47,745 nucleotides of DNA from an uncultured Bacteroidota bacterium (lineage in GTDB: Bacteria; Bacteroidota; Bacteroidia; Bacteroidales; F082), in NCBI GenBank assembly GCA_903957365.1, contig CAJBPB010000343.1, positions 1 through 47,745 of the forward strand, written 5' to 3'. Below, piece by piece: positions 7,270 to 15,623 of the stretch. The notes under the pieces were generated by a model, which was not told the origin of the DNA, ran no database searches, and worked only from the letters and a program-made list of their open reading frames with translations. The translations under genes were made by a program, and so were the position numbers. Within the stretch, counting starts at the first letter, position 1. Each line of letters opens with the position of its first letter.

Positions 7270-10236
7270 ATGAAAAATTTAAAAATTGGCACACAACTTA
7301 AGGCAAGTTTTGCAATCCTGTTGTTTTTTGTCATTTTGCTTGGAATTATCTCCTATCAGCAGACTGAACAGATTCACTATCAGACGCAAACTATGTTTGA
7401 TCATCCATTTAAGGTTCAACGTGCGATTGGATTGCTAAATGCTGATATTCTTTCGATTCATCGTGATATGAAAGACCTTTTTATTTCAACAGATGAAGAA
7501 GCCATCGAGCAAAATCTGAATGAAATAAAAATTTGGGAGGCAGATGCTTTCAAACAACTTGAGGTATTAAAAAGCCAGTATCTTGGACCAAAACACGATG
7601 TTGATTCAGTACAATATGCCTTTACAGTCTGGAACTCTATGCGTGAAAAAACTATACGCATCTTTCATGAAGGGAACATTCAGGAAGCGGCCAACCGGAC
7701 AAAATCAAATGGCATTGCCGGAAATCAGGTTAATTATTTGCTAAAATCTATTAAAAAAATCGATGATTTTGCAAATTCCAAAGCGATTCAGTTACATGAA
7801 AATTCAGAGACATTGAATACTGAACTTCGTAATCAGTTGATTTTATTGGTTTTAATAATTTTAGCATTTTCGATAATTATCAATTATTTATTACTTCGAA
7901 GCATTCGCAGACCATTAAATGCGCTTACAAATGCATCGCTTGGCTTCAAAAACGGCAACTTACATGCCCGTAGTAACTACATTTCAAAAAATGAATTTGG
8001 TTTATTATCCGCTTCTTTTGATGAAATGGTTGAGAATATTCAGGTAAATAAGGAATTAAATGAAAAAGTTGTAAATCTGGCAGCATTGATGCTTAGCGAA
8101 TATGAAACAAAAAGTTTCTTCAAAGTGACCCTGAACTCTTTGGCCCTTCACACCGGATCACAACTGGCTGCAATCTATCTGTTGAGTAACGATAAACAAT
8201 CCTTCGATCATTTTGAATCAATTGGATTAGATAACGAAGCGAGAAAATCATTTAGCGCCTCCAATTTTGAAGGAGAATTTGGCTCAGTTCTTTCAAGTAA
8301 AAAGGTGCAACATATCAAAAACATTTCGAAGGAAACACGTTTTGTTTTTCAGACAGTCAGCGGCAAATTTATACCTCATGAAATCATCACACTTCCGATT
8401 ACTGCAGATAATGAAATCATTGCAATCATTTCGCTGGCAAGCATAAATAAATATGACAGGCAGGCACTTCAACTCATTGATAATATTCTGGTTACATTGT
8501 GTGCAAGGGTTGAGGGTATTCTGGCATACCATAAAATAAAGGAATTTTCTGAAAAACTTGAATTACAAAATCACGAACTGGATGCACAGAAATCGGAACT
8601 TTCTGCCCAATCAAATGAACTTACCGAACAGAATGCAGAACTTATCATGCAGAAAAACCAACTGAATGAAGCAAGTCGGTTAAAAACCAATTTCCTGTCC
8701 AATATGAGTCATGAACTCCGGACACCACTCAATTCGGTGATCGCACTTTCGAGTGTTCTCAACAGACGACTTGCTAAAGTGATTCCTGATGAAGAATACA
8801 GCTATCTGGAAGTAATTGAAAGAAACGGAAAACATTTGCTGGCACTTATCAACGATATCCTTGATATTTCGCGTATTGAAGCCGGACATGAAGAAATTGA
8901 AATTTCAAAGTTTGACATTATAAATCTTGTAAAAGAGGTAGTCAGCATGATTGATCCACAGGCACGACAAAAGAATGTTTCATTGATTTTAAAAGAAAAT
9001 GAAGATCATGTCTTTTTGTTAAGTGATGATTCGAAGTGCCGCCATATTCTCCAGAATCTGATAGGAAATGCCGTTAAGTTTACCGAAAAAGGAACTGTCG
9101 AAATAAGTATAATAAAAACCAATCAAGATGTTTCGATTCATGTAACTGACTCAGGTATTGGTATTTCTGATGAACATATTCAACATATTTTTGATGAATT
9201 CAGACAAGCTGATGGTAGTACTTCCAGAAAATTCGGTGGAACAGGATTAGGTCTCGCCATTGCGAAAAAATATGCAAGTCTGCTTGGTGGTACAATCACT
9301 GTGACAAGTACTCCAGGTGCGGGTTCTCAATTTACCCTCAATCTTCCACAGCAGTATTTTGAAGAAAAATACATTGACTCTGAACCATTATTACATCCGA
9401 TTGAAAACAATTTTAAAATGTCAGATTATCCGGTTCATGGTAATTATTCAGGTAAAACTATTCTTTTGGTTGAAGACAGTCAACCTGCTATTGTTCAGAT
9501 AAGAGACATACTTGAAGATTTGGGCTACAAACTAATTATTGCGCATGATGGCGGACAGGCACTTGAAATCATGAAAAACATCATTCCTGATGCTATGATT
9601 CTCGACCTCATGATGCCTGATGTGGATGGTTTTGAGGTACTTCGTGTCATACGTGAACCAGATCATTCAGCAGCTCTGATGCCTGTTTTAATTTTGACGG
9701 CAAAGCACATTTCCAAAGAAGAACTCAAATTTTTAAAAGGAAATAATATTCATCAATACATCAGAAAAGGAGATGTAAAACGAACTGAATTGATACAGGC
9801 TGTTGCATCAATGGTTATAAAGAGTGAAAATGAAACAAAAAAACAATTCACCCAACAAAAGTTTGATGATAGACCAGTTATTCTTGTGGTAGAAGATAAT
9901 CCTGATAATATGCTGACTGTCAAAGCTATTTTAAATAAGAATTTTTCCATTGTGGAAGCAACAGATGGTATTGAAGGTGTCGAAAAAGCGAAAATTTGTA
10001 ACCCAAATCTCATATTAATGGACATCGCTTTGCCAGGAATTGACGGGATTGAGGCATTCAAAGCAATCCGAAAAGAAATGAAACTGGAAAATGTACCAGT
10101 TATCGCACTGACTGCCAGCGCTATGATTACAGATCGTGAATCAATATTAGCAAACGGTTTCGATGGTTATATTGCAAAACCAATCGATGTTATCCAATTC
10201 TTAAAAACAATTAATGAGGTGCTGTATGGAAAATAG
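7270..10236 (+). CDS. Membrane hybrid histidine kinase (4HB-HAMP-GAF-HisKA-HATPase-REC-REC)
   Basis: 988 residues. TM1 is at about 12-30 and a four-helix-bundle periplasmic sensor region at about 32-187. TM2 (about 190-210) is followed by HAMP to about 265, GAF (about 272-415) and a Gln/Glu-rich coiled coil (about 420-470). HisKA has the phosphoacceptor H481 in SHELRTP. HATPase has its N box around N600 and G boxes DSGIGIS and GGTGLGLAIA. Two receiver domains have phosphoacceptors D779 (DLMMPDVDG) and D918 (DIALPGIDG). The layout implies a periplasmic or redox-type input, autophosphorylation and an intramolecular phosphorelay. It lies 55 nt after the cheR-like gene and overlaps the next kinase, so the three are probably cotranscribed. 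Confidence 0.93.
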   Translation: MKNLKIGTQLKASFAILLFFVILLGIISYQQTEQIHYQTQTMFDHPFKVQRAIGLLNADILSIHRDMKDLFISTDEEAIEQNLNEIKIWEADAFKQLEVLKSQYLGPKHDVDSVQYAFTVWNSMREKTIRIFHEGNIQEAANRTKSNGIAGNQVNYLLKSIKKIDDFANSKAIQLHENSETLNTELRNQLILLVLIILAFSIIINYLLLRSIRRPLNALTNASLGFKNGNLHARSNYISKNEFGLLSASFDEMVENIQVNKELNEKVVNLAALMLSEYETKSFFKVTLNSLALHTGSQLAAIYLLSNDKQSFDHFESIGLDNEARKSFSASNFEGEFGSVLSSKKVQHIKNISKETRFVFQTVSGKFIPHEIITLPITADNEIIAIISLASINKYDRQALQLIDNILVTLCARVEGILAYHKIKEFSEKLELQNHELDAQKSELSAQSNELTEQNAELIMQKNQLNEASRLKTNFLSNMSHELRTPLNSVIALSSVLNRRLAKVIPDEEYSYLEVIERNGKHLLALINDILDISRIEAGHEEIEISKFDIINLVKEVVSMIDPQARQKNVSLILKENEDHVFLLSDDSKCRHILQNLIGNAVKFTEKGTVEISIIKTNQDVSIHVTDSGIGISDEHIQHIFDEFRQADGSTSRKFGGTGLGLAIAKKYASLLGGTITVTSTPGAGSQFTLNLPQQYFEEKYIDSEPLLHPIENNFKMSDYPVHGNYSGKTILLVEDSQPAIVQIRDILEDLGYKLIIAHDGGQALEIMKNIIPDAMILDLMMPDVDGFEVLRVIREPDHSAALMPVLILTAKHISKEELKFLKGNNIHQYIRKGDVKRTELIQAVASMVIKSENETKKQFTQQKFDDRPVILVVEDNPDNMLTVKAILNKNFSIVEATDGIEGVEKAKICNPNLILMDIALPGIDGIEAFKAIRKEMKLENVPVIALTASAMITDRESILANGFDGYIAKPIDVIQFLKTINEVLYGK

Positions 10237-13200
10237 GGTAATTAAAATTCTGATCATTGATGATAACCCTGACAATTTAATCAGTTTAAACGCTTTGATC
10301 AAAGATTCATTTCCTGAGGTATTGGTAATGAAGGCATTGAGTGGAGAAATCGGTTATGAGATTGCCAGATTAGAAGACCCTGACGTAATTTTATTAGATG
10401 TAGTAATGCCAGGAATGGATGGCTTTGAAGTATGTAAAAAACTTAAATCCGACATTCAGTTAAGTGAAATTCCGGTAGTTTTTGTTACAGCGATCAAGGG
10501 AGACAAAGAAAGCCGAATCAAGGCACTGGAATGCGGAGGTGAGGCCTTTCTAGCAAAACCCATTGATGAAAGTGAATTGACAGCCCAGATCCGCGCCATG
10601 GTTAAAATTAAAAATGCAAATATCCAAAAACGCAATGAAACAGAACGTCTTGCCAGATTGATAAAAGAACGCACATTTCAGCTTGAACTTGAACTCGGGG
10701 AACGAAAACAAGCTGAACAGAAAATACTCAGAATCAGTAAACATTATCAGGCAATTATCGAAAAAGCACCTGACGGAATTGTGCTTATAAATAATCATGG
10801 TCAACTGACCTTTGTCAGTCCTTCGGCTAAAAATATATTTGGTTTTGAACAAGACGATGAAAATTTCCCAAACCCTGCTGACAACACCCATCCTGAAGAT
10901 TTACAAATGGTATTGGCTACTCTGGAAAAAATTATCGAAGAACCAGCATATTGTCCAACTCTTCAATACCGCTTCCAACATAATAATGGCTCATGGAAAT
11001 GGGTTGAAAGCACTTTTAGTAATCTGCTAGCCGATACAAATGTTGAAGCAATTGTCATCAATTTTCGGGATATAACCGATCGTAAACTAGCTGAAATAGC
11101 GCTTAAGGAAAGTGAAGACCGATATCGTCGTTTCATTTCACAGGTTTCAGAAGGAGTTTACCGTCTGGAATGTATTCCGCCAATGGATTTAAATCTTCCG
11201 GTTGAAGAACAGATTGACTACATTTATGACCATATGGTTATTGCTGAATGCAACCAATCCTTTATAAAAATGTATGGATTTAGTGATGAGAAAGATATCC
11301 TTGGTAAAGGTCATTTAGATTTTCATGGTGGCCGATATAACCCTTTGAACCGTGGCCTTTTACGGCAATTAATTCTTGATGGTTTCCGTGTCGAAAATGG
11401 AATAACCGCTGAAAGTAATGCATCAGGAAAACCGATTTATATCAGTAATAATTCGTTGGGGATCTTTGAAAACGGAAAATTATTAAGAATCTGGGGCACT
11501 CAAAAAGATATTACGGAAAAAATGAAATCCGATGAATTACAACAGGTGCTTTACACGATTTCAAACGCAGCCTTATCGGTAAATCAGCTTTCCGAATTAA
11601 TTGAAATAATAAGTGATGAACTTAAAAAATTACTTCATTCCAATAATTTCTTTATCGCATTTTATGATGAAGAAACAGGAATGCTTTCTACACAACATGG
11701 TGTCGATGAAAAAGATGAGATCAGCAGCTGGCGCGCCGAAAAGTCATTAACAGGCTACGTAATACGGCACCAGCGATCATTACTTGTGAATGAAACAGAA
11801 AAAAACAAACTTTATGAATCAGGCGAAATATCACAGGTTGGAACCGCATCAAAAATCTGGCTTGGTGTGCCTATGATTGTACATGGAAAATCTATTGGAG
11901 CCATAGTTGTACAGAATTTTGATAATCCGGAAGCATTTACTGAGAAAGACAAACTCATGCTCGAATTTATCTCAAGTCAGATCAGTATCGCGATTGAGCG
12001 CAAAAAAGCTGAACAGGATTTAAAAGAAGCACTTGTAAAAGCACAGGAATCTGACAGATTGAAATCGGCTTTTCTGGCCAATATGAGCCATGAAATCAGA
12101 ACACCAATGAATGGGATTCTTGGCTTTGCCGAGCTATTGAAAGATCCTGATTTAACTGGTGAGGATCAACAGGAATACATTCAGATCATTGAGAAAAGTG
12201 GTGCAAGAATGCTGAATATTATCAATGATATCATTGATATTTCTAAAATAGAATCCGGACAAATGGAGCTTCGGTTTTCAATAACGGACATTAATGAACA
12301 AATCAACTTCATTTATACTTTTTTTAAACCGGAAGTTGAGAAAAAAGGCATGCAACTTTTAACAAAGACAACACTGCCAAGAGAAAAAGCGATTATCACA
12401 ACAGATCGTGAAAAACTATACGCCATTTTGATCAATCTGGTAAAAAACTCAATCAAATACAGTAACAAAGGATGTATTGAGTTTGGTTATAATTTCAAAC
12501 CAAATGCATTATCAATTGATATAACCGGATTAAAAAACCAAATGGGAGAAAATTCTGAAATAGAATTTTATGTTAAAGACACTGGAATTGGAATTCCAAC
12601 CGACAGGCATGAAGCAATATTTGAACGTTTTGTTCAGGCTGATATAGCTGATAAACAAGCCTATCAAGGGGCCGGGCTTGGTCTGGCAATTACAAAAGCA
12701 TACGTTGAAATGCTGGGTGGAAAAATTTGGGTAATCAGTAATCCTGAGAATTCGACTGATGAATCAGGTTCAATTTTTTATTTTACAATTCCATATGAGA
12801 ATCAAACAGATCCGGATGATGTTGAATCTTCCTATGATTTGAAAAATAATAGTTTAGATAAAACCAAAAAACTAAAAATCCTTGTTGTTGAGGATGAGGA
12901 GGCTTCTGATATCTTCATTACAATGACATTTGATAAAGACAGTCGTGAAATCATTCACGCCAAAACAGGTATTGAAGCGGTAGAAGCCTGCCGGAAAAAT
13001 CCTGATATTGATTTGATTTTAATGGATATTAAAATGCCTGTTATGGATGGATATAAGGCTACTCAAAAAATACGTGAGTTTAATAAAGAGGTAATTATCA
13101 TTGCGCAAACAGCCTTTGCACTTGCCGGAGACAAAGAAAAAGCCCTTAAAGCCGGATGCAATGATTATATTACCAAACCGCTTCATAGAAAAGTTTTACT

Positions 13201-13240
13201 GGATCTGGCGCAAAAATATTTCAAAGAACAACTTAATTAA
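10226..13240 (+). CDS. Cytosolic hybrid histidine kinase (REC-PAS-PAS-GAF-HisKA-HATPase-REC)
   Basis: 1004 residues from the ATG at 10226 (MENRVIKILIIDDNPDN); an in-frame ATG at 10214 would add four residues. The N-terminal receiver has D58 (LLDVVMPGMDG). Two PAS domains (about 172-290 and 296-440), a GAF domain (about 440-590), HisKA with H622 (SHEIRTPMNG), HATPase (about 725-855, DTGIGIP and GAGLGLAITKAY) and a C-terminal receiver with D934 (LMDIKMPVMDG) follow. No membrane segment is visible, so it should act in the cytoplasm. The first 11 nt overlap the end of the previous kinase, so the two are translationally linked. The N-terminal receiver could accept phosphate from that kinase. Confidence 0.93.
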   Translation: MENRVIKILIIDDNPDNLISLNALIKDSFPEVLVMKALSGEIGYEIARLEDPDVILLDVVMPGMDGFEVCKKLKSDIQLSEIPVVFVTAIKGDKESRIKALECGGEAFLAKPIDESELTAQIRAMVKIKNANIQKRNETERLARLIKERTFQLELELGERKQAEQKILRISKHYQAIIEKAPDGIVLINNHGQLTFVSPSAKNIFGFEQDDENFPNPADNTHPEDLQMVLATLEKIIEEPAYCPTLQYRFQHNNGSWKWVESTFSNLLADTNVEAIVINFRDITDRKLAEIALKESEDRYRRFISQVSEGVYRLECIPPMDLNLPVEEQIDYIYDHMVIAECNQSFIKMYGFSDEKDILGKGHLDFHGGRYNPLNRGLLRQLILDGFRVENGITAESNASGKPIYISNNSLGIFENGKLLRIWGTQKDITEKMKSDELQQVLYTISNAALSVNQLSELIEIISDELKKLLHSNNFFIAFYDEETGMLSTQHGVDEKDEISSWRAEKSLTGYVIRHQRSLLVNETEKNKLYESGEISQVGTASKIWLGVPMIVHGKSIGAIVVQNFDNPEAFTEKDKLMLEFISSQISIAIERKKAEQDLKEALVKAQESDRLKSAFLANMSHEIRTPMNGILGFAELLKDPDLTGEDQQEYIQIIEKSGARMLNIINDIIDISKIESGQMELRFSITDINEQINFIYTFFKPEVEKKGMQLLTKTTLPREKAIITTDREKLYAILINLVKNSIKYSNKGCIEFGYNFKPNALSIDITGLKNQMGENSEIEFYVKDTGIGIPTDRHEAIFERFVQADIADKQAYQGAGLGLAITKAYVEMLGGKIWVISNPENSTDESGSIFYFTIPYENQTDPDDVESSYDLKNNSLDKTKKLKILVVEDEEASDIFITMTFDKDSREIIHAKTGIEAVEACRKNPDIDLILMDIKMPVMDGYKATQKIREFNKEVIIIAQTAFALAGDKEKALKAGCNDYITKPLHRKVLLDLAQKYFKEQLN

Positions 13241-13430
13241 AAAAATCGAAACATCCGGCAGCAGAGAAACAGCCATTGAAACAGATGTAATGATTGCATT
13301 ACAAAACATTTAAACAAAAAATTGTTATCTGGCTTGGTATAATAATCTTTCATTGATTAATTTTATTTCGTGAACAAATTCATGAAATCTGGATCTTAAG
13401 TTTCAAAATCAGGCCAAAAAAATTAATCTT

Positions 13431-15032
13431 ATGAATGATAGTGAAATTAAAATTCTGGCAATTGATGATCATCCTGACAATCTTGTCAGTTTAGAAGCTA
13501 TTATAAGGGATCAGTTTCCTATTGCCCAATTTATTAAGGCTGAAAGTGGAATTACCGGATTACAATTGGCCAGTCTGCATGATCCGGATGTGATACTTCT
13601 CGACATCAATATGCCTGTTTTAGATGGTTTTGCGGTTTGCCGGGAAATAAAGTCAGACACGTTGCTTTCCGATATTCCTGTAGTTTTCGTCACAGCGTAC
13701 GCTACTGATAAAAAAAATCGTATCAAGGCACTCGAATCTGGTGCAGAAGCTTTTATTTCTAAACCAATAGATGAAGTTGAGTTGACAGCCCAGATTACGG
13801 CCATGCTTAAAATAAAACAAGCAACTATTTCAAAGCGTAACGAAAAAACGCATCTCGCAGACATGGTAAAAGAGAGCACCAAAAAACTTCTAAATGAACT
13901 TGAAGAACGCAGATTAATAAACGAAAAGTTAAAAAAAAGTGAAGAGCGTTTCAGAACAACACTCGACAATATGATGGAAGGCTGCCAGATTATTGATTCC
14001 AACTGGCGCTATATTTATCTCAATGCAACAGCAGCGTTACATAATCGCAGGCCAAATAATGAATTATTAGGGCATACCTATCTGGAAAGCTGGCCTGGTA
14101 TTGAGAAAACTGAAGTTTATAAACATATTCTTAATTGTCTGGATAACAAAGTCTTTAAACAAATTGAAAATGAATTTCATTTTCCTGATGGGAGTTCAGG
14201 CTGGTTCGAATTTAGCATTCAACCTGTTCCTGAAGGTGTCTTTATTCTTACGATAGATATCACCGAACGGAAACAAGCCGAAGAAGAAATCAAGAAACTA
14301 AATGAATCACTCGAGTTGCGTGTTTTACAACGCACCGAGCAACTGGAAGCGGCCAACAAAGAACTGGAAGCCTTTACATACTCTGTATCACACGATTTGC
14401 GTGCCCCATTGCGGGGAATACACGGATTCACACAGATTTTACTGGAAGAATATTCTGATAAACTTGATAGTGAAGGAATCAGGGTTTGCGACATAATTAA
14501 AGACAATGCATCAAAAATGGGTCAGCTTATCGACGATTTGCTCACATTCTCAAGATTAGGCAGAACAACCATGCAGGTTTCAAAAATTGACATGAAAAAA
14601 ATGGTCGAATCAATATATTATGAAGTTACAGACGAAGAATCAAGAAGGAGAATTGATATACAGATCGGTGATATTTGCAGCATCGTTGCTGACACAAATT
14701 TAATCAGGCAGGTATGGATAAACTTAATTTCTAATGCAGTAAAATTCAGTTCAAAAAAGGAGAAAGCATTTATAACCGTGTCATGTATAAACGAAAATGA
14801 CAATTGTGTTTATTGCGTAAAAGACAATGGAGCCGGATTTGATATGAATTACGCCAGCAAACTTTTTGCAGTGTTTCAACGGTTGCATAGTGCAAAAGAC
14901 TTTGAAGGAACAGGTGTTGGTCTGGCAATCGTACAACGAATTGTTCATCGCCATGGCGGTCAGGTCTGGGCAGAAGGTGAAGTAGATAATGGCGCTAGTT
15001 TTTATTTCAGTCTGCCAATTAACCTAGAGTAA
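13431..15032 (+). CDS. Histidine kinase with N-terminal receiver (REC-PAS-HisKA-HATPase)
   Basis: 533 residues. The N-terminal receiver (4-125, D58 in LLDINMPVLDG) is closely similar to that of the preceding kinase: both have DDxPDNLxSL, DPDVILLD and KPIDExELTAQI. This points to a tandem duplication. A PAS domain (about 178-290) follows, then HisKA with H321 in a VSHDLRAPLRGIHGF motif of the phytochrome-kinase type, then HATPase (about 420-531, DNGAGFD and GTGVGLAIVQRI). There is no C-terminal receiver, so phosphate must leave to another protein; the small regulator 80 nt downstream is the obvious candidate. A 190-nt gap separates it from the previous gene. Confidence 0.92.
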   Translation: MNDSEIKILAIDDHPDNLVSLEAIIRDQFPIAQFIKAESGITGLQLASLHDPDVILLDINMPVLDGFAVCREIKSDTLLSDIPVVFVTAYATDKKNRIKALESGAEAFISKPIDEVELTAQITAMLKIKQATISKRNEKTHLADMVKESTKKLLNELEERRLINEKLKKSEERFRTTLDNMMEGCQIIDSNWRYIYLNATAALHNRRPNNELLGHTYLESWPGIEKTEVYKHILNCLDNKVFKQIENEFHFPDGSSGWFEFSIQPVPEGVFILTIDITERKQAEEEIKKLNESLELRVLQRTEQLEAANKELEAFTYSVSHDLRAPLRGIHGFTQILLEEYSDKLDSEGIRVCDIIKDNASKMGQLIDDLLTFSRLGRTTMQVSKIDMKKMVESIYYEVTDEESRRRIDIQIGDICSIVADTNLIRQVWINLISNAVKFSSKKEKAFITVSCINENDNCVYCVKDNGAGFDMNYASKLFAVFQRLHSAKDFEGTGVGLAIVQRIVHRHGGQVWAEGEVDNGASFYFSLPINLE

Positions 15033-15113
15033 GGTGTTTTAGTAAATGATTCACGAACACAAATGAATTTACAATACTGACAATCAATAAATTAATTTCA
15101 AATTCCGTTGACT

Positions 15114-15536
15114 ATGATAAATTTAGATCCCGTCGAATGCCTGATTGTAGAGGACAATCCGAGTGATGCAGAATTGACTATCAGTGTTTTAAAGAAAAAC
15201 AATCTTGCCAACGAATTATTTCTGGCTGAAGATGGCCAGGAAGCGCGCAATTTCATTTTCTGCAACGGCCGGTTTGAAAGCCGGCTTCCTACCAAACCGT
15301 TGAAAGTTATTTTCCCAGATTTAAAATTACCTGAAGTAAGTGGTTTGGAAATACTTAAAGAAATAAAAAGTAATCCTCTAACGAAAAAATTACCAGTCGT
15401 CATACTTACCTCTTCCAAAGAAGACCCTGATATTGAGGCAGCTTATGAATATAGTGCCAACAATTATGTAGTAAAACCGGTTGATTTTAACGATTTTGTC
15501 AAGGCATTACAAATTAAGGCCTTTTTTGGCTGTTAG
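15114..15536 (+). CDS. Rcp1-type single-domain response regulator, C-terminus frameshifted
   Basis: 140 residues from the ATG at 15114; the frame can open earlier at a TTG (15108), which is less likely. Acidic residues (VEDNPSD), the phosphoacceptor Asp in IFPDLKLPEVSG and a late Lys (VVKPVDFNDF) define a receiver domain of the Rcp1 class, which usually pairs with phytochrome-type kinases such as its upstream neighbour. The protein ends in QIKAFFGC and stops at 15536. In the frame beginning at 15518 the DNA reads GLFWLLVNESPR, the usual Rcp1 C-terminus, and runs to a stop at 15565. A net one-base loss near 15511-15518 is the simplest reading. The receiver fold is nearly complete, so function may survive. 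Confidence 0.85.
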   Translation: MINLDPVECLIVEDNPSDAELTISVLKKNNLANELFLAEDGQEARNFIFCNGRFESRLPTKPLKVIFPDLKLPEVSGLEILKEIKSNPLTKKLPVVILTSSKEDPDIEAAYEYSANNYVVKPVDFNDFVKALQIKAFFGC

Positions 15537-15623
15537 TTAACGAATCCCCAAGAATAAAAATATAATTCTGGATACCGGAATAATTGAAACGTATATTCGG
15601 GTAACAGAATTACAAACATATTA

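Noticed and set aside
7458-7661. Many 60-110 codon open frames opposite the kinases, dehydratases and binding proteins
   Set aside because: They lie wholly inside strongly supported genes on the other strand or frame and encode no recognisable domains.
13101-13313. A 70-codon frame running past the end of the second hybrid kinase
   Set aside because: Most of it is an alternate frame of the kinase's receiver domain; the extension has no coding character.
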